In this document: one piece after another, positions 17,700-25,735 of the stretch
Position numbering within the stretch: the first letter of the stretch is position 1
Layout of the letters: the number at the start of each line of letters is the position of its first letter
Assembly (NCBI RefSeq): GCF_002902305.1
Contig: NZ_PPPX01000001.1
Coordinates: forward strand, 503,642 to 567,641
Origin: Staphylococcus argensis
GTDB taxonomy: Bacteria; Bacillota; Bacilli; Staphylococcales; Staphylococcaceae
Direction: 5' to 3'
Length of the DNA: 64,000 bases
Position numbers and translations under genes: made by a program
The notes under the pieces: generated by a model
Seen by the model: only the letters and a program-made list of their open reading frames with translations
What the model was told of the DNA's origin: nothing
The model's database searches: none

Positions 17700-18122
17700 T
17701 TAAATCTGCTTTGTCATACGTATATGCTCAATATTTTCTTCTAAAAATACTTCTCCCTCTGCCTCATAACCTAAAGAAAGATAGAAATGTTCAGCTTGGC
17801 ATTGTGCGTTGAGAACTAATGCTGAGTAACCTTCTTTCTGCGCAACTTCCTCTACAAACTGCATCAGCTGTCTGCCATTACCGCCTTGTCTATAGGATGA
17901 TTTAATCGCCACACGCTCAACTTTAGCTACATCTTCATAAGGTCGAAAGCGCGCAACTGCGAAAGGTTCCCTGTTCTCGGCATATCCCATGATATGTGTC
18001 GCGACCTCTTCGTATGAATCGAGTTCATTTTCGATCGGTACACCTTGCTCGTGTACAAATACTTCTCTTCTTATTGAAAATGCATCCGATAATTCTTCTT
18101 TATTCGTTACTTTTTTAAACAT
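17700..18122 (-). CDS. GNAT acetyltransferase, ElaA/YjcF-like
   Basis: The product is a 140-residue GNAT protein. It begins with AFSIRREVFVHEQGVPIENE, the mark of the ElaA/YjcF subgroup, followed by motif A (VERVAIKSSYRQGGNGRQLM) and the AQCQAEHFYLSLGYEAEG motif B region. The substrate is unknown; related proteins are often annotated as acyl-CoA or thiol-related acetyltransferases without proof. AGGTGGGAG precedes the ATG. It is followed by a structured terminator before atl. Confidence 0.85.
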   Translation of the reverse strand: MFKKVTNKEELSDAFSIRREVFVHEQGVPIENELDSYEEVATHIMGYAENREPFAVARFRPYEDVAKVERVAIKSSYRQGGNGRQLMQFVEEVAQKEGYSALVLNAQCQAEHFYLSLGYEAEGEVFLEENIEHIRMTKQI

Positions 18123-18198
18123 CTATCTCCCACCTCGAAGTTTTAAAAGCAATTATATCTTACTCCGTCTAAAATTTCACATCAGAGTGTTTGGAAGA

Positions 18199-18247
18199 TG
18201 ACATTTGTCACATTGAAGTAGTGACAGACGCTACTACTGTGTTCATT
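18199..18247 (+). promoter_or_regulatory. Clustered inverted repeats upstream of ABC/two-component operon
   Basis: TGACA-tt-TGTCA (18199-18210) is followed by AGTAG-tgacagacg-CTACT (about 18218-18236). Tandem dyads in front of an operon that encodes its own response regulator suggest an autoregulatory binding site. No clear -35/-10 pair was found. Confidence 0.35.
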
Positions 18248-18293
18248 TGACGATTTGTAACATAGGGTTAAGACAACTTGAGGAGGGAAACGC

Positions 18294-18902
18294 ATGATTG
18301 AAATCAAACATTTGGAAAAAGGCTTTCAGAAGAAACAAGTGCTAAAAGACGTGAACTTTAACATACCTAGCGGGGAATGTACTGCGCTCATAGGTAAAAA
18401 TGGAGCAGGAAAATCGACGTTAATTAATATTTTGATAGGGGAGTTGAAACAGAGTAAAGGTGATATTCAAGATCCTCAGCGATTACTAGCTAAAGATCAT
18501 TTAGGAATACTGTTTCAAACCTCTCAGTTTCCAAAAGTGATAAAGGTGAAAGAGTTATATCATCTTTATGCAAAAATAGTTAAAAATCCAATCTCTTTAA
18601 AACAATTTCAAGACGTAACTCATTTTACAGAACAACAACTTAATCAATTTGCAAATCGCTTGTCAGGAGGCCAACAACGCATATTAGCTTTCGCACTTGC
18701 TATCGTTGGTCGGCCTCAATTACTTATTATGGATGAGCCTACGAGTGCGATGGATGTTGAAATGCGCAGTCATTTTTGGAAGATTATTACGCAATTTAAA
18801 CAACAAGGGACTACGATATTTTACACTTCACATTATATCGAAGAGGTTGAGCGAATGGCTGACCGTATCGTCGTCTTAGATGAAGGGAGTATTACTACGT
18901 AA
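18294..18902 (+). CDS. ABC transporter ATPase, truncated by in-frame stop
   Basis: The product is a 202-residue nucleotide-binding domain with Walker A (LIGKNGAGKSTLI), Q-loop (ILFQTSQFP), signature (LSGGQQRI), Walker B (LLIMDEPTSAMD) and H-loop (YTSHYIEE). Reading stops at TAA (18900-18902) just after VVLDEGSITT. The same frame continues without another stop to 19160 and encodes what looks like the usual C-terminal accessory domain of ABC-2-type ATPases, so the gene has probably suffered a nonsense mutation or the base is a sequencing error. The catalytic core is complete and might still work. It is the first gene of an operon with a permease, a histidine kinase and a response regulator (YvfRSTU-like). 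GAGGAGGG precedes the ATG. Confidence 0.85.
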   Translation: MIEIKHLEKGFQKKQVLKDVNFNIPSGECTALIGKNGAGKSTLINILIGELKQSKGDIQDPQRLLAKDHLGILFQTSQFPKVIKVKELYHLYAKIVKNPISLKQFQDVTHFTEQQLNQFANRLSGGQQRILAFALAIVGRPQLLIMDEPTSAMDVEMRSHFWKIITQFKQQGTTIFYTSHYIEEVERMADRIVVLDEGSITT

Positions 18903-19160
18903 ACGACACCTCAAACCTTGAAACAAACACAGCGTTATTCTGTAATATCTGTAACTAAAGACTATGAAGACCAACTATCCCAATTACAATATGTGGAAAG
19001 TATAAAAAAAGATAAATTATTAAGATTTACTACCACAAATGTTGCAACCACACTCAAAGAGCTTGCAGGTTACGGCGTAGATTTTAATGATATAGAAATA
19101 ACTAAATCATCATTATTAGAGACTATATTTAATGATTATAAGGAAGGTGAACATGCGTGA
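18903..19160 (+). pseudogene. Detached C-terminal part of the ABC ATPase
   Basis: This is the in-frame continuation after the TAA at 18900-18902 (TTPQTLKQTQRYSVISV... to EGEHA). The part from 18918 could start at a TTG but has no ribosome binding site. It resembles the regulatory tail that follows the nucleotide-binding domain in NatA/BcrA-like ATPases. Its stop codon overlaps the GTG of the permease gene, so the original unit was 18294-19160, about 288 residues. Confidence 0.75.
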
Positions 19161-19891
19161 TACTGACGTATTTAGGTGTAGAAATTAAAATGTTATTTCG
19201 AAAGAAAGTATATTTAGCATTATCAATATTGTTACCATTAGTCTTCTATTTACTATTTACTGCAATTATTGATATTCCCACAGCCCAACAGAACACATTC
19301 TACAAAGAATATATGTACAGTATGGTGACTTTCAGTTTAACGAGTTTCTGTTTAATGAGCTTTCCGTTGGATTTAATAGAGGAGCAACAAATAGGTTGGC
19401 AGAAACAGTTACTTAATACGCGTATGAGTTATTTTACTTACTACATGACGAAAGTATTGAAGACGATGATTCAATTTGCTTTATCGATAATTGTGATCTT
19501 TATCGTGGCTGCTACTGTACGTGATGTATCAATGGCCATGAATGAGTGGGTAATTTCAGGTCTGACACTGTGGATCTGTGCTAGCCTGTTCTTATCCATT
19601 GGCGTACTTATTGCACAAGTCAATGATTTACAGAAAGCGAGTAGCCTAGGAAATATTCTATACATCGTCCTAGCGATGGTAGGTGGCTTGTGGTTCCCAG
19701 TGAGTCAATTTCCAGAGTGGTTAAAAGTGATCGCTTATAAATCTCCAACTTATCACATGAAACAAATCGCTTTAGATATCGGCAAAGGGGAGCATTTTAA
19801 CTGGCAGTCTATGCTAGTATTAATAACATATAGTATCATTTTTGTAGTGATAGCTTTACTGTTGAAAAGAAAACGAGGTGCATCACAGTGA
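19157..19891 (+). CDS. ABC-2 type transporter permease
   Basis: The product is a 244-residue integral membrane protein with six predicted hydrophobic segments (about 20-40, 55-72, 98-120, 130-155, 168-187 and 222-240) of the ABC-2 permease type, including the ASSLGNILYIVLAMVGGLWFPVSQFPEW segment split across two helices. The start is GTG with AGGAAGGTGA upstream and overlaps the ATPase frame by 4 bp. With the neighbouring ATPase it would form an exporter, probably for a drug, peptide or lipid; nothing in the sequence decides which. It overlaps the histidine kinase by 4 bp (GTGA). Confidence 0.88.
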   Translation: MILTYLGVEIKMLFRKKVYLALSILLPLVFYLLFTAIIDIPTAQQNTFYKEYMYSMVTFSLTSFCLMSFPLDLIEEQQIGWQKQLLNTRMSYFTYYMTKVLKTMIQFALSIIVIFIVAATVRDVSMAMNEWVISGLTLWICASLFLSIGVLIAQVNDLQKASSLGNILYIVLAMVGGLWFPVSQFPEWLKVIAYKSPTYHMKQIALDIGKGEHFNWQSMLVLITYSIIFVVIALLLKRKRGASQ

Positions 19892-20976
19892 GAAAAAAGT
19901 TGAATATCAGCTTAATTCACTTATCTTCATTAATATATTTACTTATGCTCGTTATTGGATTATTCATGCATCCTCGAGGACCGATGTGGTTAAATATTAT
20001 CTTAGTTATAATGTTCGGTCTCGTTTATTCATTAATGATTGTATGTAATCCTATATTGAATACGTATGTGTTGTACAGTTGTTTTCTTATTTATTGTATA
20101 TTGACTATTAGCTTTGTATATAGCATGACACCCGAAGTATCGTTGTTTTTCTTTTACAGTGCTTTCTTTATTCCATTTATAGTACAGGAAAGATTTCAGA
20201 AGTGGTTTATTCTTACGATGTTGTTAGCGATGAGCGGTTGTTTGACGGTTACTTTAATCTTTTATAACTTCTCACATTTTTTTACACTTATTTTATTTTA
20301 CGCAGTTATCGTCATGATATTAATAGGTAATAAGCGAATGGTTAAAAATCGCAAGTTGAAACAAGAACTTGATGAGAAGAACCGTCATATAAATGTGCTC
20401 ATTGCAGAACAAGAACGCAATCGCATTGGTCAGGATCTTCATGACACGTTAGGCCATGTCTTTGCAAGTCTGAGCTTAAAATCTGAACTCGCTATGAAGT
20501 TGATAGATCAAGATACAGACAAAGCAAAGAAAGAGATGGAGACAGTTAATCAACTTTCTAAAGAAGCGCTCCATAAAGTTAGAAATATTATCAATGATTT
20601 AAAGGTCCAATCCTTTGAAGAAGAAGTACAAGGAATGGAAGCTTTATTAGAGAATGCGAATTTTGAATTTCATTTTACCCATAAGGAGAAAGCGCGTGTA
20701 CTCAGTCCCTCTAAACAATCTATCTTAGCCATGATCTTGAGAGAAGCGTTGAATAATGTGATTAAGCACTCCGGAGCGACGAAAGTATGCTGTAGTCTGG
20801 AAGAAGATCAAGAGACGATTACATTAACAGTGCATGACAACGGACGTGGTCTAGAAAGTAACACTAACTTATACAGTATTGAACAGCGTGTGACTAGAGT
20901 GAATGGTGCACTTAAAGTGACGAATGACAAGGGTCTGAAAGTACAAATTACAGTTCCGAGAGGTGATCAACTTTGA
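19888..20976 (+). CDS. Sensor histidine kinase, HisKA_3 (LiaS/DesK/YvfT-like)
   Basis: The product is a 362-residue kinase. The N-terminal third has about five or six transmembrane segments with very short loops and no large extracellular domain, so it probably senses the membrane. The phosphorylated His is residue 185 in RIGQDLHDTLGHVFA. The ATP-binding domain has LREALNNVIKHSGA (N box) and VHDNGRGL (G box). The start is GTG overlapping the permease stop. It works with the response regulator encoded 4 bp overlapping downstream; together with the ABC pair the layout matches B. subtilis YvfRSTU-type exporters controlled by a DesK-like system. Confidence 0.9.
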   Translation: MRKKLNISLIHLSSLIYLLMLVIGLFMHPRGPMWLNIILVIMFGLVYSLMIVCNPILNTYVLYSCFLIYCILTISFVYSMTPEVSLFFFYSAFFIPFIVQERFQKWFILTMLLAMSGCLTVTLIFYNFSHFFTLILFYAVIVMILIGNKRMVKNRKLKQELDEKNRHINVLIAEQERNRIGQDLHDTLGHVFASLSLKSELAMKLIDQDTDKAKKEMETVNQLSKEALHKVRNIINDLKVQSFEEEVQGMEALLENANFEFHFTHKEKARVLSPSKQSILAMILREALNNVIKHSGATKVCCSLEEDQETITLTVHDNGRGLESNTNLYSIEQRVTRVNGALKVTNDKGLKVQITVPRGDQL

Positions 20977-21566
20977 TACGAATCACAATAGCTGAGGATC
21001 AGACGATGTTACGCCAAGCGATGGTACAACTCATTGAAATGCATGATGATATTTCTGTAGTAGGAGAAGCGGGCGATGGCGCACAAGCTTTCCAACAAAT
21101 TGAAGCGTATTCACCAGATATCGCGATATTAGACGTTGAAATGCCTCAACTTTCCGGGTTAGATGTGCTTGCCCGAGTAAGAGCGCAAGACATGCCGACG
21201 AAGATTATTATCGTTACTACATTTAAACGTCCTGGATACTTCGAAAGCGCAGTAGCGAACGATGTCGATGCCTATGTACTGAAAGAACGTTCTGTAGATG
21301 AATTAGTGGAGACGATGTATAAAGTGATGAGAGGTGAGAAAGAATATAGTACCTCGCTCATGACTTCAGTGTTTAAAGAAAGAAATCCATTAACGGCTAA
21401 AGAGCAACTTGTGCTGAAAGAAATTGGGAAAGGACATTCAAGTAAAGACATTGCGAAAGCACTTTATTTATCGAACGGAACGGTCCGCAATTACACTTCT
21501 ACGCTTATCGAAAAATTAGAAGTAGACAACCGTTTCGAAGCTTGTAAGAAAGCTGTAGAGAAGTGA
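20973..21566 (+). CDS. Response regulator, NarL/FixJ family
   Basis: The product is a 197-residue regulator. The receiver domain has AEDQTMLR, phosphoacceptor Asp54 (DIAILDVEMPQLSG), TTFKRP and the Lys in YVLKERS. The LuxR-type helix-turn-helix is in LTAKEQLVLKEIGKGHSSKD and YLSNGTVRNYTSTLIEKL. The start is TTG, overlapping the kinase stop, with GAGAGGTGAT upstream. It is the cognate partner of the HisKA_3 kinase. Likely targets are the operon's own upstream region (tandem dyads at 18199-18247). The terminator follows at 21605. Confidence 0.92.
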   Translation: MIRITIAEDQTMLRQAMVQLIEMHDDISVVGEAGDGAQAFQQIEAYSPDIAILDVEMPQLSGLDVLARVRAQDMPTKIIIVTTFKRPGYFESAVANDVDAYVLKERSVDELVETMYKVMRGEKEYSTSLMTSVFKERNPLTAKEQLVLKEIGKGHSSKDIAKALYLSNGTVRNYTSTLIEKLEVDNRFEACKKAVEK

Positions 21567-21604
21567 TGGATTTAAGGCTAGATTTGAGAAATATTGGAGC
21601 ATGA

Positions 21605-21640
21605 AAAAAGCGTTGTTCGCGGAGGAACAACGCCTTTTCT
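21605..21640. terminator. Bidirectional terminator
   Basis: Stem GCGTTGTTC (21610-21618) / GAACAACGC (21625-21633) with a 6-nt loop, flanked by AAAAAA and TTTTCTT. It separates the response regulator gene from the convergent DUF2538 gene. Confidence 0.85.
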
Positions 21641-21647
21641 TCATCTC

Positions 21648-22118
21648 TTATTGGGCTTCTTGACGTACGATGGCAGTATATTGCCAGAAGATGCGCATCT
21701 GAGCAATATTCCAGTTATTCATACCCATCGTAAAGCCAGATGGTGTAAAGATATTGACATTCGTTACTTCAAGTGCGGCTGCGATTAAATATTGGATTGG
21801 CACACTGATCGACTGCATCGTTTCAGTGACACCATTTTCATCATAAACCCATGAGAAAGGAAGTTCAGATTCGAATACATCTACTTTGTCGAAGATTTCA
21901 GGTAATGCCACTATATAACATGCACCGTCGACTACAGGATTCGTTTCACTGTCTTTATAGTAAATACGCAACGCTTCGTAATTCTCACGATGTTCATGGT
22001 TCACATAGAAGAGCTGGCCTCTAAATAGTGCCATATCTTTACTATGAATCATCTGCTGTTCTAATATGTTGAACATGCCGTTAATGTGCGAGAGTTTCTC
22101 ATATGTTTTGCGTGACAT
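21648..22118 (-). CDS. DUF2538 family protein
   Basis: I recognise this as the DUF2538-type hypothetical protein that staphylococci carry next to an LCP gene; its function is not known. It is a soluble 156-residue protein with no signal peptide, containing YYKDSETNPVVDGACYIV and a C-terminal TPSGFTMGMNNWNIAQMR motif. The ATG at 22118 has AAAGGAG at 8 nt; a GTG three codons upstream (22127) lies too close to that site. It starts 21 nt after the LCP gene ends, so the two are probably one operon. Confidence 0.8.
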   Translation of the reverse strand: MSRKTYEKLSHINGMFNILEQQMIHSKDMALFRGQLFYVNHEHRENYEALRIYYKDSETNPVVDGACYIVALPEIFDKVDVFESELPFSWVYDENGVTETMQSISVPIQYLIAAALEVTNVNIFTPSGFTMGMNNWNIAQMRIFWQYTAIVRQEAQ

Positions 22119-22139
22119 CGCGCACACTCCTTTCAGAAA

Positions 22140-23405
22140 TTAGTAGACGTCATAGCCACCTTGTTGTTGATTGTTAGGATCTTGGCCGTACTGCCCGGAT
22201 TGATTAGGATCTGAGTCTTGTGCAGGTGCTTGATCCTGATTCTGACCTTGATTACCATTGGCTGGATTGCCACCTTGACCTTGTTGGTCGTCATCTTGAT
22301 CCTTATTAGATTTAGAATGTAAAGTCTTATCATCATCTTTGTCACTTGTCGTGTCATTCTGGTTCTTATCTAGTAAATCATCGTCGAGTTGCGTTTGTGG
22401 TACGAGTTCACCGTAACGATCAATCACTCGTTGATTTAAGAAGTCTCGTTTATTCTTGATAGGTGATAAACCTAAATCTTTACGTAAAAGGTTGGATGAT
22501 TTCATTATACTTTTTATGTCTGGATTATAATAGTAAATACCATCGAGCATATCATCATTACCTGAGAGTTGTGATTTCTTAATATCTACACCACTCTTCA
22601 GGTAAGTAGAAGCGAGCGCACGAATTTCTTTGTAACTTAAGTTGTGACTAGAATTTTTACCAACAATTTTAATCACATTATCAAGTTTATTTAAAGAATC
22701 AACTTTTTGCGCTTTCGCAAAGAGTAACTGTAACAGTTCCATTTGTCTTTGACCACGCTTCAAGTCAGAGTCTTTATGACGTGTACGTGCTACAGCTAAA
22801 GCTTCTTCACCGTTGAGTTTATGACGGCCTTTTTTGATTTTTGTACGTCCATCATCATTTTTATTCACTTCATTAATATTGTAAGGCACATCGTACTCGA
22901 TACCGCCAAGCTCATCTACAGCATCGACAAAGGCATCCATATTTACTCTGGCATAATAATCCACTGGCACGTTCATCGTCGCTTCTACGGCATCCATAGA
23001 GGCTGTGGGACCACCATATGCATGTGCGTGAGTGATTTTGTCATAGTAACCGACTTTCGGAATATAACTAATCGTATCACGCGGAATGCTGAGTAAACGG
23101 ATTTGCTTCTTATCTTGGTTAAAAGTAGAAAGAATCATGGAGTCTGTTCTTGAGTTCTCGCTATTTTGACCGCTCTTTTTACGGTTCTCGTTCTCATCAA
23201 TACCTAAGAAGAGGATAGAAATCGGATCTTTAGACGCATTCACTTTGCCTTCACGCAAATTCGATTGACGTCCTGTATCGTTTTCATTATGAGAACTTTC
23301 AAAAGCGTTTTGCGAAGATTTGAGTAAAGTTACCGCAAAGATAATCGGTATGACAATCAATACTAATGATAAAAGTATGAGAAGATATTTAAACAATTTA
23401 TTCAT
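22140..23405 (-). CDS. lcpB: LytR-CpsA-Psr family wall-polymer ligase
   Basis: LCP enzymes transfer teichoic acid or capsule from undecaprenyl phosphate to peptidoglycan on the outside of the membrane. The protein has 421 residues: a signal anchor (about residues 4-28), then the LCP domain with ILFLGIDENE, SRTDSMILSTF, LSIPRDT, and KGRHKLNGEEALAVARTRHKDSD, and finally a disordered Gln/Asn/Asp-rich tail from about 350 (e.g. QQGQGGNPANGNQGQ). The ATG at 23405 has GGGAG at 8 nt; a TTG at 23420 is not supported. By position beside a DUF2538 gene and qox it corresponds to LcpB (SA0908) of S. aureus; the symbol rests on synteny. Confidence 0.88.
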   Translation of the reverse strand: MNKLFKYLLILLSLVLIVIPIIFAVTLLKSSQNAFESSHNENDTGRQSNLREGKVNASKDPISILFLGIDENENRKKSGQNSENSRTDSMILSTFNQDKKQIRLLSIPRDTISYIPKVGYYDKITHAHAYGGPTASMDAVEATMNVPVDYYARVNMDAFVDAVDELGGIEYDVPYNINEVNKNDDGRTKIKKGRHKLNGEEALAVARTRHKDSDLKRGQRQMELLQLLFAKAQKVDSLNKLDNVIKIVGKNSSHNLSYKEIRALASTYLKSGVDIKKSQLSGNDDMLDGIYYYNPDIKSIMKSSNLLRKDLGLSPIKNKRDFLNQRVIDRYGELVPQTQLDDDLLDKNQNDTTSDKDDDKTLHSKSNKDQDDDQQGQGGNPANGNQGQNQDQAPAQDSDPNQSGQYGQDPNNQQQGGYDVY

Positions 23406-23499
23406 GATTGAAGCTCCCAAATATTAGTTTAGTCTTGTTATGTGATATGACTACAGAGACATATGCAATCTCTCTATGTAAGTATCATAACTTTACGCG

Positions 23500-23528
23500 A
23501 TAATAAGTGTTTTCATAACTTCATACAA
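23500..23528 (-). promoter_or_regulatory. Promoter of the LCP gene
   Basis: On the minus strand TTGTAT (23528-23523), a 17-nt spacer and TATTAT (23505-23500), about 95 nt upstream of the start. The WalR-like box at 23585-23601 is about 95 bp further upstream. Confidence 0.55.
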
Positions 23529-23560
23529 CCGGTTTTAACTTAAATACAGCTTTTAACATT

Positions 23561-23601
23561 TTTACAATAACTCACAAAAATAAATGTTAAGTTATTGTAA
23601 A
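23561..23601. promoter_or_regulatory. 12-bp inverted repeat containing a WalR-consensus direct repeat
   Basis: Perfect arms TTTACAATAACT (23561-23572) and AGTTATTGTAAA (23590-23601) with a 17-nt spacer. Within it TGTTAA-GTTAT-TGTAAA (23585-23601) fits TGTWAH-N5-TGTWAH exactly. The rest of this 560-bp gap between lcpB and pgcA holds a possible pgcA -10 (TATAAT, 23811-23816) and no gene; fmtA, present near here in S. aureus, is absent. Confidence 0.5.
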
Positions 23602-23967
23602 GACGAAATTGTACTATAAATAATTATTTTATTACTCTCCACTAAAAATATCAACTGTTAGCAGTAATGTCCTATTTGAGCTAAAGCTTAATGTTAAGCA
23701 TGTTTCGTCCTACATCTATTGCTGGCATTTTAAAAGGTAAAAGAACAAAACTGCTTCCTTAAATAACTTAGCTGAGCGGATAAACACATGAATTCTCAGT
23801 ACAGATAAGCTATAATGAACCATACAATATGATTAACAAAATGAGTCAATTAAACTAGGCTAGCGTAACGCATTATAACATACTCACGACGATTAATAAT
23901 TAAAGTCACGCAGTCTAGGTCTAAATATTAAAATGTTGAATTGGAGTTATAAAGGAGACTTGAGATC

Positions 23968-25620
23968 ATGGTCAATAAACAGGCTTGGTTAGACCACTTA
24001 GATGAAAGTTTAGTACGTCATTTCTATGAAGAACAAGATACTAACGCACGTGAAGAAGGCTTTCATGAAACTTTAGCGTTTGGCACAGCAGGAATACGAA
24101 GTACATTTGGTATAGGTCCAGGGCGACTCAATGCCTTTACAGTGAGAAAGGTCGCGTTAGGGTTAGCACAATATTTAACTCAGCAACATGAAGCCCCAAG
24201 TATCGTCATTCATTATGATACGAGATTTCTCTCTAAAGATTTCGCACAAGAAATGGCAGCCGTACTTGCGCATCATCATGTTCATGTGACGATTTCACAA
24301 GATTATAAATCTACACCTGAATTATCGTTCGCGGTCCGTCAATTGAAGACCGATGCGGGTGTGATGATTACTGCGAGCCATAATCCTAAAGATTATAATG
24401 GCATTAAGGTTTACGATCAGCACGGTGGCCAGTTACTACCAGAAGCCTCTGAAGATTTGAGTCAGTACATTAATGCGATTGAAGATCCTTTAACTATTGA
24501 AAAAGGGGATTTCGAGCAATTATTGAAAGACGATATGATTGCGTATCTTCCGAGCGAAGTCACACAGGCTTATAAAGATGCGGTGAAAGAGTTAGTAGGG
24601 AATATTGATAGTGATAGTACCAAAGTTGTGCTCACGAGCTTACACGGCACAAGCTTGCCTATCTTGTCAGACATCTTAACTGAACTCAATTATTCTAACT
24701 TTGTAGTGGAAAAGGAACAGTCGACGCCGGATGGTCGATTTCCAACTGTTGAACGTGCCAACCCAGAAGAGATTGAAGCATTTGATTTAGGTCTTCAACT
24801 TGCGAAGAAGGAAAATGCGAGCCTCATTATCGCTACCGATCCAGATGCGGATCGTTTCGGGTTCATCGAACGCTACGAAGATGGCACAACCACTTACTTT
24901 AATGGTAATGAGATTGGATTATTGCTCATGAAGTTGCGCTATCAAGAGGCATTAGAAAGCGGTAAGCAGCTTTATATGGCGAAATCAATCGTAACGAGTG
25001 AGCTCGCTGAACGTTTAGCACGTGCATTGAATGTCGAAGTAAATAACGTCTTAACAGGATTTAAATATATTTCCGAATTGCTTGAACAGAAATCAACTGA
25101 AGAAGAGACGTTATTATTAGCCTTTGAAGAAAGCCACGGTTATTTAGCGGCACCGTTCTCACGTGATAAAGATGCGATTCAAATGGTACCATTACTCATT
25201 AAATATAAGAACATGCTAGCAGATAACGGTTTAACGATTAAAGATACGCTTGATGATATTTACGAACAGATAGGTCATTTTAAAGATAAAACAGTATCAC
25301 CAACATTTGAAGGCACTGAAGGTAGAGCACGTATCGAGAATATTATGAATCAATTCAAAGGCCAAGCGATTCAGAATATCTGTGGTTTAAATGTACGCGC
25401 GATAGAAGATTACAATGAAGGTGTGAAGAAGGATATTCAAACAGGAGAACAACGTGAGTTATCCTTACCTAAAGCCAATCTTGTACGTTTTATTTTTGAT
25501 GAAGGCTTTATAGCGGTACGTCCTTCAGGTACTGAACCTAAGATTAAACTTTATTTCTCATTAAATGTGGAAGATCTTGACGCAATAATAGAAGAATTTA
25601 AAGAGACTTATGTAAAATAA
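23968..25620 (+). CDS. pgcA: Alpha-phosphoglucomutase PgcA (phospho-sugar mutase)
   Basis: This enzyme converts glucose-6-phosphate to glucose-1-phosphate, the precursor of UDP-glucose for glycolipid and teichoic-acid glucosylation. The 550-residue protein has the four phosphohexomutase domains in order: phosphoserine Ser137 in MITASHNPKDYNG, metal-binding ATDPDADRFG, sugar-binding AFEESHGYL and phosphate-binding RPSGTEPKIK. Length fits the PgcA/YhxB group rather than the shorter GlmM. AAAGGAG lies 11 nt before the ATG. It is monocistronic with a strong terminator, and adjacent to an LCP gene that also serves the envelope. Confidence 0.9.
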   Translation: MVNKQAWLDHLDESLVRHFYEEQDTNAREEGFHETLAFGTAGIRSTFGIGPGRLNAFTVRKVALGLAQYLTQQHEAPSIVIHYDTRFLSKDFAQEMAAVLAHHHVHVTISQDYKSTPELSFAVRQLKTDAGVMITASHNPKDYNGIKVYDQHGGQLLPEASEDLSQYINAIEDPLTIEKGDFEQLLKDDMIAYLPSEVTQAYKDAVKELVGNIDSDSTKVVLTSLHGTSLPILSDILTELNYSNFVVEKEQSTPDGRFPTVERANPEEIEAFDLGLQLAKKENASLIIATDPDADRFGFIERYEDGTTTYFNGNEIGLLLMKLRYQEALESGKQLYMAKSIVTSELAERLARALNVEVNNVLTGFKYISELLEQKSTEEETLLLAFEESHGYLAAPFSRDKDAIQMVPLLIKYKNMLADNGLTIKDTLDDIYEQIGHFKDKTVSPTFEGTEGRARIENIMNQFKGQAIQNICGLNVRAIEDYNEGVKKDIQTGEQRELSLPKANLVRFIFDEGFIAVRPSGTEPKIKLYFSLNVEDLDAIIEEFKETYVK

Positions 25621-25666
25621 GTAATAATTCAAAGGAACTTGTTAAATAGAACTTAAATCAAAATAC

Positions 25667-25713
25667 AGCCCTAAGACGATTTCATGGCGAAATCATCTTA
25701 GGGCTATTTTTTA
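25667..25713 (+). terminator. Terminator of pgcA
   Basis: Stem AGCCCTAAGACGATTTC / GAAATCATCTTAGGGCT (25667-25683 with 25689-25705), one mismatch, 5-nt loop, followed by ATTTTTT. It may also serve the convergent nucleoside hydrolase. Confidence 0.9.
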
Positions 25714-25735
25714 TGAACTAGGTAGTGTAAGTAGA

